This document shows positions 24,282 to 32,157 of a DNA stretch of 64,000 nucleotides, one piece after another. Numbering within the stretch: position 1 is the stretch's first letter; every line of letters begins with the position of its first letter. Under the pieces are notes generated by a model. It made no database searches. It had not been told where the DNA came from and saw only the letters and a program-made list of their open reading frames with translations. Source of the stretch: Armatimonadota bacterium. Lineage in GTDB: Bacteria > Armatimonadota > UBA5829 > DSUL01. Location of the stretch: the NCBI GenBank assembly GCA_020846715.1, contig JADLDK010000016.1, positions 62,001 to 126,000 of the forward strand. Direction: 5' to 3'. A program made the position numbers and the translations under genes.

Positions 24282-25700
24282 CTAGCGCATCGCCTGAACC
24301 TTGCCGCTGGACACAGACGCCAGCTTCTGCTTCAGCACCGCCACAGCCTTTTGCATCTGCGGGTCGTACTTCAGGCGATCGGTATTCTCATCCGCGTCTT
24401 CCGGCGGATCCTCAAGGGCTTTTACCTCGATATCCGGATGAATGCCACCCTTCTTCGTGATTCTGTCCTTGTGGATGTCGTGCCCATCCGGCGTCAGGTA
24501 CTTGGCAGTGGTGATGCGCACGGCACTGTCGCCAGGCAGCGGTACAATAGTCTGCACGCGGCCCTTGCCAAAGGTCGTCGTGCCGATAAGCGTTCCCGAG
24601 TGCGTATCTTTGATGGCGCCGGCCACGATCTCGGAGGCGCTTGCGCTCATCTCATTGACCAGCACCACCAGTGGATATTGTTTGTGGTCCTGCCGGGTCG
24701 GGTCCACCTCCAGCTTGCTTGTCTGCCCGCCGCGTTCCTTGATGATGACAACCGGGCCACCTTTTGGAATGAAGCGGCTGCCAATCTCAACAGCGGACTC
24801 AAGCAGACCGCCGGGGTTGTCCCGCAGATCCAGAATCAGCGCCTTCATCTTGTGATTCTCAAGGTCCGTCAGCGCCTGATCCATCTGCTCATCCGCCTTA
24901 CTGTTGAACTGGCGCAAAAGCAGCCAACCAATGCCGTCCTGCTTGTCCACCATCTCATGCTCAACCATGCGGTACTCGACAACCTGACGCTTGATGCTGA
25001 AGTTGAGCGGCTTCAACTCTTTGCCACGGGCGATGACCAGCGATACTCTTGTATTCTCCGGGCCGCGTATCATCTTGACGACTTCGTCAATGTCCTTGCC
25101 GCCCACCGACTGCCCGTCAACCTTGAGAATGACATCTCCCTTCTTGATGCCGGCTTTGATGGCCGGGCAACCCGGCAGGGGCTCCTTCACAAACACCTGA
25201 CCCTGTTTGTTGGTCCAGAGCTGAGCGCCGATTCCGACGAAGTTGCCATCGTTTTCCTCGCGCATCTTCTTGTAGTCGCTCGGGTCCAGAAAGCCCGTGA
25301 ACGGATCGTCCAGCGCGGCCAGAACACCTCGCACAGCCATATACGTCAACTGCTTGCGGTCCAGGGACGGCTGCTGCACCGCCTTGTCACCGGCGAGGCT
25401 GTTGGTCGGAGTTTTCACGACCATCGTCGCAAGCGTACTGGCTGGCGGATAGAAGCGGTCGATGATGGTGCTCATCACCTCCTGGTACGTCTCCCGCACG
25501 CGCAGCTTGTCCTCCACGGGTTTGGGCTGCTCCATCAGCATCTGCATCCGGTCGGGAATGGCAAGAAGCGCTGTCCTGACACCGGCCGGATTCCAGCCTG
25601 AAGCCCGGACGTCGCGCCAGCTAAAGCCGACGACGAAGAACACCAGGCCGAGCATCAGCATCTGCACGACTGTAGTTAGAAAGGGTCTGCGCTGGTTCAA
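24282..25700 (-). CDS. ctpA: S41-family C-terminal processing protease, catalytically complete
   Basis: A 472-residue membrane-anchored or secreted protease (hydrophobic segment at residues 8-27). A PDZ domain spans about 155-230 (GIGAQLWTNKQGQVFV, AIKAGIKKGDVILKVDGQSV). The S41 catalytic core follows, with the LILDLRDNPGGLL motif, the nucleophile S354 in MSASASEIVAGA, and the general base K379 in TTFGKGRVQ; the Ser-Lys spacing of 25 is as in known CtpA enzymes. It cleaves proteins near their C-termini outside the cytoplasm. The TTG start at 25700 overlaps the TGA stop of the upstream S41 paralogue (TTGA), so the two are translationally coupled. Confidence 0.95.
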   Translation of the reverse strand: MNQRRPFLTTVVQMLMLGLVFFVVGFSWRDVRASGWNPAGVRTALLAIPDRMQMLMEQPKPVEDKLRVRETYQEVMSTIIDRFYPPASTLATMVVKTPTNSLAGDKAVQQPSLDRKQLTYMAVRGVLAALDDPFTGFLDPSDYKKMREENDGNFVGIGAQLWTNKQGQVFVKEPLPGCPAIKAGIKKGDVILKVDGQSVGGKDIDEVVKMIRGPENTRVSLVIARGKELKPLNFSIKRQVVEYRMVEHEMVDKQDGIGWLLLRQFNSKADEQMDQALTDLENHKMKALILDLRDNPGGLLESAVEIGSRFIPKGGPVVIIKERGGQTSKLEVDPTRQDHKQYPLVVLVNEMSASASEIVAGAIKDTHSGTLIGTTTFGKGRVQTIVPLPGDSAVRITTAKYLTPDGHDIHKDRITKKGGIHPDIEVKALEDPPEDADENTDRLKYDPQMQKAVAVLKQKLASVSSGKVQAMR

Positions 25701-27121
25701 CTTCGTGAGTCCTTATCCGCCGTTGCACCCGGGATGGTCAGAAGAGCAGCCTCCGCGGCCGGACGCCGCGCGACCGCCAGAGCGCGTTCAAGCTGCGTAT
25801 CACCAGCCTGTCCAACGCGGGAAGCCGCCATTGGCACAATCGCATCCGGTTTCACGCCAACTTTGTTGAAATCCCGCTTGCTGGGTGACACAATCTTTCC
25901 AGTGGTAAGAATATAGCCGGAGCCGTCTTCCAACCTGAAAGCCGTGCGCTCAAATCCGTTGCCCCACGTCGTGTCTCCAATGAGCTTCATGCCCGCTGCC
26001 TCTCGAAGACCGGCCGCCAGAACCTCAGAAGTCCCTTCAGTGCCGAGATTCACCAGTCCCACGAGACGGACTTTGCCAACCGGGTTGCCCCGCCCGTTCA
26101 GAGCGTCCACACGTCCACGGCTGTGTAACACCTGCGCAAACTGTCTGGGCCCGATCAGTGCGCCTGCGATTTCCTGCGACGCAACCATCTGCCCTCCGGG
26201 TGAGTTGCGCAAGTCCAGAACCACAGAGCTAGCACCCTTTCCGACAAGAGCGCTCAGCGCTTTGCGGAACTCTGCAGGCGTCTGTGGCGTCGTGAGCACA
26301 ATCCGGATGTAGCCGACGCTGTTGTCCAGCATTTTGCTCTGTACGAGCTCAGGGGTGAAAACACCCGGCGTCAGCTTGATTGGCGGAAGCGCCTTTCCGT
26401 TCCTCGACACCTTGAGCTTCAACTCACCTTCTTTGGCGCTCATCAGCTTCTGCGACACCACATCGAGACTGACAGAGCGCTCCTGAAGCTCCTTGGCGGA
26501 GTCAAAGGCGTGCTTCTTCTGCTGATAGGTTGCTTTGTAGTCTTTAGACAGCTTGTAGACGTCGCTGAACGGGTCGTGGCTCATAATCCACTTGTCGTCC
26601 ACTTCTTCAATGACGTCCCCCGGTTGCAGGCCCGCGCGCTCCGCCGGTGACCCCGGCAGCGCAGCGACGACAGTAAGCTGCTGGTCGGTGAAGTTGGGTT
26701 CCTTGCGCTCCCGTATCTTCAGAACAGCCCCAATGCCACTAAAGCGCCCCTGCGCCATCTCCGAAAGCGTTGTGCTGGCGTCCTTGTCCAGAAACTGAGA
26801 ATTGGAGTCTCCAAGACTGGCGACCATGTACTTGACAGCGCTGTGCGCCATCTTGCTGTTGTTGTACGGGTCGATCTCATCAACATAGTAGTCCTTGACG
26901 ATATTCAGGACTTTCCAGACAAGTTGAAGAGAGTCCAGATCGTAGTCCAGCCCCATAGTGGCATCCGCCGAAGCAGACGCATACAGCGTCAAAGGTTCTA
27001 CAGCCTGTGACGTGCGCGCGGCGCTGACATGCAGCGAAGAGCTGGCGAAGTTTCCAGCGCACAGCGCACCGCCTGCAATAACAGCGGCCAGCGGCCAAAT
27101 GTATCTCTTGCTAAAGTTCAT
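25697..27121 (-). CDS. S41-family protease paralogue lacking catalytic Ser and Lys (probable pseudoprotease)
   Basis: A 474-residue protein with a signal peptide or anchor (residues 5-28), a PDZ domain around 130-240 (FSGIGAVLKI, SPAERAGLQPGDVIEEVDD; it contains an unusual 45-residue helical insert), and the S41 core with VVLDLRNSPGGQMV. Aligned to its neighbour, the nucleophile Ser position is Gly363 (NLGTEGTSEVLAAG instead of the SASASE form) and the Lys position is Asn388 (TTWGNGFERT instead of FGKG). Both catalytic residues are thus missing while the fold is kept. It likely acts as a regulator, adaptor or substrate-binding partner of the coupled active protease. ATG 27121 is chosen as it starts the signal peptide; the ribosome binding site is weak. 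Confidence 0.88.
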   Translation of the reverse strand: MNFSKRYIWPLAAVIAGGALCAGNFASSSLHVSAARTSQAVEPLTLYASASADATMGLDYDLDSLQLVWKVLNIVKDYYVDEIDPYNNSKMAHSAVKYMVASLGDSNSQFLDKDASTTLSEMAQGRFSGIGAVLKIRERKEPNFTDQQLTVVAALPGSPAERAGLQPGDVIEEVDDKWIMSHDPFSDVYKLSKDYKATYQQKKHAFDSAKELQERSVSLDVVSQKLMSAKEGELKLKVSRNGKALPPIKLTPGVFTPELVQSKMLDNSVGYIRIVLTTPQTPAEFRKALSALVGKGASSVVLDLRNSPGGQMVASQEIAGALIGPRQFAQVLHSRGRVDALNGRGNPVGKVRLVGLVNLGTEGTSEVLAAGLREAAGMKLIGDTTWGNGFERTAFRLEDGSGYILTTGKIVSPSKRDFNKVGVKPDAIVPMAASRVGQAGDTQLERALAVARRPAAEAALLTIPGATADKDSRS

Positions 27122-27472
27122 GAGTGGTTTTGGAAGTGAATTGCGAACTGGCAAAGCGGGCGCATCAGGCGATCAACGGCATTCATCGGCGCCCACTGAT
27201 GACTTACAGCGCCCGAGGAAACCTGAGAAGTCTGAGCACACCCCCCGATTGTGCCAATGTCAGCTTCTCCGCGCGAAACGGCGATAGTTTCGATACCCGG
27301 CTACGAGTGAATTATACCATAAGGGCTGACAATCGATACTCTGACGCCAGCGAGCCCAAACACCGCCCTCAGCCTCCGTCGCCTTCGAAACCAGACAGCT
27401 TGCCGTATTGCTGACGGATATTAGTCTATGACGCTGTGGAGAAAGTAACAGTTCCTGAACCGAAAAATCGCC
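27122..27472. other. Intergenic region upstream of the S41 pair
   Basis: About 350 bases between the ABC ATPase gene end and the S41 pair on the same strand. It contains the promoter-like site at 27311-27319. I see no small reading frame with a ribosome binding site, and no clear terminator for the ATPase gene. Confidence 0.5.
27311..27319 (-). promoter_or_regulatory. Putative extended -10 promoter for the S41 protease operon
   Basis: On the minus strand the site is TGGTATAAT, an exact extended -10 promoter element. No -35 box is visible at normal spacing. It would give a leader of about 180 bases before the ATG at 27121. Confidence 0.6.
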
Positions 27473-28249
27473 TCAAGCGCCACCGCCAGCCTGAGAGCCG
27501 GCCCAGTCATGCATCGTACGTTCAGACACCTGTTCATCACTCTCCAGCCGTCCATCCCGGAAACGGAGGACTCTCTTCGCGGAGTGCGCGATCTCCTGCT
27601 CATGTGTCACCATCACGATCGTTTTGCCGGCATCATTCAACCGCTGAAGGATGCTGATGATCTCCTGTGACGTGCGCGTATCGAGATTTCCCGTGGGCTC
27701 ATCGGCGAAAATGATAGGCGGGTCGTTCACCAGCGCCCGCGCAATGGCTACCCGCTGCTGCTCACCACCGGACATTTCCGAAGGCGTGTGGCGCAGGCGG
27801 TGCCCCAACCCGACCATCTCAAGCGAGCGACGGCACGCATCCCGCGGGCGCAGCGGCCCGCGGCTGTACACCAGTGGCAGATTGACGTTTTTCATAGCGT
27901 TCATCCGGGGCAGCAGATTGAAGCTCTGGAAAACGAAACCGATTTTTCGGTTACGGATAGCGCACAGGCGCGAGTCGCCCAGACTGGCGACGTTTTCACC
28001 GTCCAACAGATATCGTCCGCAAGTTGGACGGTCCAGACACCCGATCAGATTCATCAGCGTGGACTTGCCAGACCCCGAAGGTCCCATCACAGCCACAAAC
28101 TCCTGCGGCCATATCTGAAGCGTCACATCCGTAAGCGCCCGTACCTCCACGCGCCCCTGCCGATAGACCCGGGAGACGCTGTCAAGATCAACCAGCGGGT
28201 GTGCAGGTGGTTCCTTCTCGTTGTGTGCGCGTGTCATTTGAGGTTTCAC
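27473..28249 (-). CDS. ABC transporter ATP-binding protein (LolD/MacB type)
   Basis: A 258-residue ATPase. Walker A is at residues 56-64 (GPSGSGKST), the Q-loop in [14 protein letters not shown], the signature [15 protein letters not shown], Walker B and D-loop [13 protein letters not shown], and the switch His in VMVTHEQE. The [19 protein letters not shown] stretch is typical of the LolD/MacB/FtsE-like export branch. No permease gene of this type is next to it, so it is an orphan ATPase whose partner is elsewhere. GTG 28249 is used as start; ATG 28237 is an alternative. Neither has a strong ribosome binding site. Confidence 0.9.
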   Translation of the reverse strand: MKPQMTRAHNEKEPPAHPLVDLDSVSRVYRQGRVEVRALTDVTLQIWPQEFVAVMGPSGSGKSTLMNLIGCLDRPTCGRYLLDGENVASLGDSRLCAIRNRKIGFVFQSFNLLPRMNAMKNVNLPLVYSRGPLRPRDACRRSLEMVGLGHRLRHTPSEMSGGEQQRVAIARALVNDPPIIFADEPTGNLDTRTSQEIISILQRLNDAGKTIVMVTHEQEIAHSAKRVLRFRDGRLESDEQVSERTMHDWAGSQAGGGA

Positions 28250-28407
28250 AGGTGTATTCCCGTCTGTAAAAGGTATTCACCGCAGCGCAGAGCGCTTCCT
28301 GTAATCGTGTTATCGTGGACGAAATGGCAAAGCGAAATGCGGACCAGGGCGCAGCGAATACGGGAAGCGATTCGAAACGCGGGACCACCCCTCCGGAGTG
28401 ACACTTA

Positions 28408-28450
28408 GAAAAAACAAAGGGCGCAAACTCCACAGAAAAGAGTTGCGCCC
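28408..28450 (-). terminator. Rho-independent terminator of the parvulin-type foldase gene
   Basis: An 11-base-pair stem with a single bulged base (left arm 28419-28430, right arm 28440-28450, loop of nine bases). On the minus strand it is followed by a T-rich tract (complement of 28408-28417). It lies 40 bases after the foldase stop codon. Confidence 0.8.
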
Positions 28451-28489
28451 CTTGAAGCCGATTGCAGAGATCCGGCAGTAGAGTAGAAA

Positions 28490-29572
28490 CTACTTCGCGC
28501 CGCTCTGGCCCCCAGCCTGCCCACCTGCGCCGGGCGCAAGCGGCGGCTGGAGGATCTGGGACTGATCCTGCGCCTTTTTCAGGTTCTCCATGTACTGTTT
28601 GAAGAACTGATCATAGCCCGGCAGCGTGATCTTCACGTCCGCGTTTTTGACCATATTCTTCATCAGGTCCTGGAGCTTCTTGTCGCCGCCAGCCTTCTGC
28701 TGAAGCAAAACAGTCCTGATGACGGTCTTGACGTGATCCAGAGGCTGCATTCTGGATGGACGCACAGACTCCGCCTTCAGAACAACCCAGTTGTTGCCTG
28801 TCTGGAACGGCGCTGAAACCTGCCCGTCCTTCAAAGCGAACGCGTGCGTAAAAATGTCCGGCGGCACACCCTGCGGAGCCGGGTGGAATTGGTCAGGCTT
28901 AGACACCCATCCAATCTCTCCACGGCTTTTCTTGGTGTTGACATCGTCCGAGTACTTCTCAGCCGCAGTTCCAAAAGCCACGCCACTGTCAATCGCCTTC
29001 TTTGCGTCCAGAGCCTTCTGTCTGGTATCCGTAACGATTGCCGAGAGCTTGACGGACTGCGGAATGTAGAAGCGCGATCTATTGCCCTGCTGGATCGCCT
29101 CGTCGTAGGTCTTCTTGACGTCTGCGTCAGATACTTTCACGTACTTCGCAAGGATATTGATCTGGGCGATCTCAGGTTTGAGGCGGTCTCCCAACTCCTG
29201 GGTCGTCATTCCGCTGTTCTGCAGCAAATCGTTGAGGTTGCGGTTCTGATCAGAGAGCGCGGCGTTCATCTCTTTCTGCCGCTCTTCAACCTGCTTCTCT
29301 GTCGGCTCGACGCCCTCTTTCTTTGCCAAATCCAGAACCAGCGTCTCGTTAATAAGACTTCCCAGCACAGATGTCGCCACCTGCTGCTGCATAGGTGGCG
29401 GGAACTGCACCGCTGGGTTTGTGGGGAACCTCTGGAGCCGTTTGTTGAACGTATCCTGAGATATCTTTGTGCCGTTCACCGTACCGACGCCCCTCTTACC
29501 GCAGCCGTACGAGACTGCGAGGAAAAGCGTCAATGCCGACGCGGCTGCGTATCTCCAGAGAGATGATCGCAT
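28490..29572 (-). CDS. Parvulin-type peptidyl-prolyl isomerase (PrsA/SurA-like), exported
   Basis: A 360-residue extracytoplasmic folding factor. The N-terminus is a signal peptide ending at C24 (VSYGC), so it may be a lipoprotein, although the box is not ideal. A SurA-N-like helical region (residues 35-165; VNGTKISQDTFNKRLQRFP) precedes the parvulin domain (about 180-275), recognised by KYSDDVNTKKSRGEIGWVSK and ALKDGQVSAPFQTGNNWVVL. A Pro/Gly/Gln-rich tail ends the protein. It isomerises prolyl bonds in exported proteins. ATG 29572 is preferred, with GAGAGGAG upstream. It is followed by a good terminator and so ends its transcript. Confidence 0.92.
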   Translation of the reverse strand: MRSSLWRYAAASALTLFLAVSYGCGKRGVGTVNGTKISQDTFNKRLQRFPTNPAVQFPPPMQQQVATSVLGSLINETLVLDLAKKEGVEPTEKQVEERQKEMNAALSDQNRNLNDLLQNSGMTTQELGDRLKPEIAQINILAKYVKVSDADVKKTYDEAIQQGNRSRFYIPQSVKLSAIVTDTRQKALDAKKAIDSGVAFGTAAEKYSDDVNTKKSRGEIGWVSKPDQFHPAPQGVPPDIFTHAFALKDGQVSAPFQTGNNWVVLKAESVRPSRMQPLDHVKTVIRTVLLQQKAGGDKKLQDLMKNMVKNADVKITLPGYDQFFKQYMENLKKAQDQSQILQPPLAPGAGGQAGGQSGAK

Positions 29573-29795
29573 ACCAGTTATAACTCCTCTCTTACCGTCC
29601 ATAGCCTATATCGACTCGTCGCGCTCTCGCGCGGCGGCCGACAATCTTAACAGCTCCTGTTGCACGTTATTTCGGACTTCACCGTGCGGCGATACCGGAC
29701 GCACCGCTTCGCCGCCGCCCCGCAAAGACCTGTGCCCGCACACACACTCGGAGCGATTCGCAGAGGTAAGCTCTGCAACTGACAGCAGAGTTTAC

Positions 29796-30854
29796 TCACG
29801 ACTTTCGCTGCCCTGCCAGCATCAATTCTATTTCGGCAGTCTCAATCCCTGTCTTGAGGGCAATCTCATCAATGGACTGGCCTTGGGAAAAGAGACTGAC
29901 AACTTCCCGGTACTTCGCGCGGCCCTGAGAGCTGATCAACTTCGGACCCTTCTTGGACCCGCCGTTTTTCTTCGCCCTGGCCGGCTGCTCATCCGAAGCC
30001 TTCCCTTCCATACGAACAGATTGTGCCGTCAGTTCCGTTGAAGGGGAAGACTCAGGCTCGAGGCGCGCCATCCCACTCAAAGCGTTCATAGCCTGCTTCA
30101 GCGCACTCACCTCAGTAGCCATTGCGGCGACGGACTCTTCAAGAGCATTCAGCTTCTGAGCAGTCTCTCGCGTCTCAAGAGTGAGCTCGTGCGCCTGACG
30201 CACCTGTTCCCGTGAAGCCGCCACTTCCTGCTGCATCCCACGGGCAAGCTGTGTCAACTCCGCAAGCACATCCGGGTTGACGTCTTCGGCACTGAGATCC
30301 TGCGGCTGATCCTCTGATTCATCCTCCGCCAGCAGGTCCGAAAAAGTCTTCTCCAGAGTAGCCAGCCGCTCCTCGAAACGAGTCATTTTCTCCGCGTTCT
30401 CCTCCGCGTGCGCCACTGGAGGAGCGCTTTCCAACCGGCTGGCCAAAGACTCGAGATGAGTCTGCAACTCCGCTCTCAGTCCGACTATGGCACTCTGCAG
30501 TCCCTGAGGTGTCACTGCCTGGCTGAAGGCAGACTTCAGCTCTTCCACCTCTTCAGTCAAAGCGGAAGGGTCTTGAGGACTGTCTCCCGAACTCCGAATA
30601 CTTTCAATTTCTGTGAGGCGCTCGTGGAGGCGTCTGTCGCGCTCGTCCACCTGATCCCGCAGCATCTCCCCCATCTGCTCGAGATCGGCGCGCACTTCAG
30701 ACATCCAGTCTTCGGTGGAAGCGCGGAAGTCGTCGTTGCTGGCAAGCACTCTAATATGGGGAATCACGCTGGTTGACAGCCAGTAGAGCAGACCGCAGGT
30801 GACAGCCAGCAGCAAAGCAGAACCCAGCAGAGCCACAAAAGCCAGATTACTCAT
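29796..30854 (-). CDS. SwrB-like single-pass membrane protein with coiled coil
   Basis: A 352-residue protein. One transmembrane segment lies at residues 4-27, followed by a long charged, coiled-coil-rich middle (residues 45-290; high Glu, Gln, Ala, Leu), a basic linker (PARAKKNGGSKKGPKLI), and a C-terminal helix-turn-helix-like end (YREVVSLFSQGQSIDEIALK, then TAEIELMLAG). This end resembles the DUF6115/DUF2802 ends of proteins encoded beside sigma-28 genes, such as SwrB of Bacillus, which aids flagellar assembly. Here too it directly follows the sigma-28-type gene, nine bases away on the same transcript. The flagellar role is an inference; no flagellar structural gene is in the window. Confidence 0.65.
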   Translation of the reverse strand: MSNLAFVALLGSALLLAVTCGLLYWLSTSVIPHIRVLASNDDFRASTEDWMSEVRADLEQMGEMLRDQVDERDRRLHERLTEIESIRSSGDSPQDPSALTEEVEELKSAFSQAVTPQGLQSAIVGLRAELQTHLESLASRLESAPPVAHAEENAEKMTRFEERLATLEKTFSDLLAEDESEDQPQDLSAEDVNPDVLAELTQLARGMQQEVAASREQVRQAHELTLETRETAQKLNALEESVAAMATEVSALKQAMNALSGMARLEPESSPSTELTAQSVRMEGKASDEQPARAKKNGGSKKGPKLISSQGRAKYREVVSLFSQGQSIDEIALKTGIETAEIELMLAGQRKS

Positions 30855-30863
30855 GGTGGAAAA

Positions 30864-31637
30864 TCAGGCGGTAAACAGCGCGACGTCCCTTTGCAGATAG
30901 CCCCGCATCCGGATGACCGCCTGTGTGTGAAGCTGATACACTCGAGACTCCGACACACCCAGAATCTTGCCAATTTCCCGGAATGTCAGCCCCTCGTAGT
31001 AGTAAAGCGATATAACCAGTTGCTCGCGTTCGGGCAAACGGTCTATGGAATCTCCCAGCGTGCTTTGAACAGAGCGCAGTTCAACCTCACGAACGGTATT
31101 GGCGCTGTGATCCTGAACCACGTCTGTCAGATGAATGCGCTCGGAGCCTTCGGTGGTGACGACGATATCGTCCAGCGATAGCAGCGCCGCTCTGCCGGCG
31201 TCAGCCAGCATCTTATGAAGCTGGTCGATTTCGATCTCAAGATGATCGGCAATCTCTTCGTCGGTAGCAGGGCGTCCAAGCTCCGCTTCCAGATGGAGGA
31301 ATGTGCGCTCGAGCAGCTTGATCTTTTCGCGCACAGAGCGTGGAACCCAGTCCTCTTCGCGCAGCATTTCCAGGATTGCGCCGCGAATGAGCGCGATGGC
31401 GTAGGTTTCAAACTTGACGTTGCGGCCGCGGTCAAACTGGTCAATCGCCTTGACCAGACCGACGACGCCAGCGGAAACCAGGTCTTCTCTGTCCACATTT
31501 GGAGGCAGGCTGGTGACCACGCGCCCGGCTGTAATCTTCACCAGGTACGCATAGCGCGTGATCAGTTGATCTCGCGCGCGTTGATCCCCCCAGTTCTTGA
31601 ACTGATCCCAGGTCTGCTCGATTTGCGTGGAGTGCAT
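30864..31637 (-). CDS. fliA: RNA polymerase sigma factor, FliA/WhiG (sigma-28) family
   Basis: A 257-residue sigma factor of normal length for the family. Region 2 is seen in VDREDLVSAGVVGLVKAIDQ and RNVKFETYAIALIRGAILE, region 3 in AELGRPATDEEIADHL, and region 4 in LPEREQLVISLYYYEGLTFR followed by EIGKILGVSESRVYQLHTQA. It directs RNA polymerase to TAAA-N15-GCCGATAA-type promoters in other bacteria, controlling flagellar, chemotaxis or developmental genes. ATG 31637 is chosen with GAAGGGAAG upstream. Its own promoter (31752-31780) is of the sigma-70 type. No anti-sigma gene (flgM or rsiG) is adjacent. Confidence 0.94.
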   Translation of the reverse strand: MHSTQIEQTWDQFKNWGDQRARDQLITRYAYLVKITAGRVVTSLPPNVDREDLVSAGVVGLVKAIDQFDRGRNVKFETYAIALIRGAILEMLREEDWVPRSVREKIKLLERTFLHLEAELGRPATDEEIADHLEIEIDQLHKMLADAGRAALLSLDDIVVTTEGSERIHLTDVVQDHSANTVREVELRSVQSTLGDSIDRLPEREQLVISLYYYEGLTFREIGKILGVSESRVYQLHTQAVIRMRGYLQRDVALFTA

Positions 31638-32157
31638 GTGCTTCCCTTCAGATGCCTTACGCAGGTGGCTTGTTTGCGACTCCGCGCCCCGGCAAGCCGG
31701 CGCAATGGTTGCGCCGCAGGTGGAGCCTTTGCGATGCGCAGAGGCCGCACTATTGTAACTGAGGCCATACCCCATGTCAATCAACCGATCCCGGGAGAAC
31801 CTGACGCCACACCTGATTCCGCGCAGCCCCTGATCTGTGACTTTGCGCGAAATAAGATGCGCCCGTTGCGCCGGGCTTTCCCGCATGTTCAAGGTGAGCT
31901 TTGTACGAATTGCCGCCCTGGCCACGAGACCAGAAGCGCATGTTGCTCCGGCGCCGCCCATCGATCTCCGGCGCGTGCGCTTCACGGCTTCGTGCCACCG
32001 ACAGCTTCAAAGCGCTAAGGGATAGGAGATCTTGCCCGGTCGTACTTCATGTTCCACCTGCGTTGTCGGCTATTCACACAGTTTTTTGTTGTTGGCGTAG
32101 CCTTTACCCTAAAGTTCTGCGCGTTTTCTCCGACAATAGAGAATCCCCTGAAGCGCG
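31638..32157. other. Intergenic region between the sigma-28 and DUF2961 genes
   Basis: About 520 bases. The right-hand gene ends here and the left-hand one starts here, both on the minus strand. It holds the promoter at 31752-31780. The rest, 31790-32157, shows no reading frame with family features; a weak hairpin is formed by sequences near 32122-32157 without a T-run. Confidence 0.5.
31752..31780 (-). promoter_or_regulatory. Sigma-70-type promoter of the sigma-28 gene
   Basis: On the minus strand: perfect TTGACA, 17 bases, then TACAAT. This is the best sigma-70 match in the window and lies about 115 bases upstream of the sigma factor start codon. Confidence 0.8.

Noticed and set aside
32110-32136. 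Plus-strand sigma-28-type promoter: TAAA, exactly 15 bases, then TCCGACAA (six of eight matches to GCCGATAA)
   Set aside because: It points into the end of the minus-strand DUF2961 gene, and no plus-strand gene follows for more than 2 kb, so a chance match is the simplest reading.
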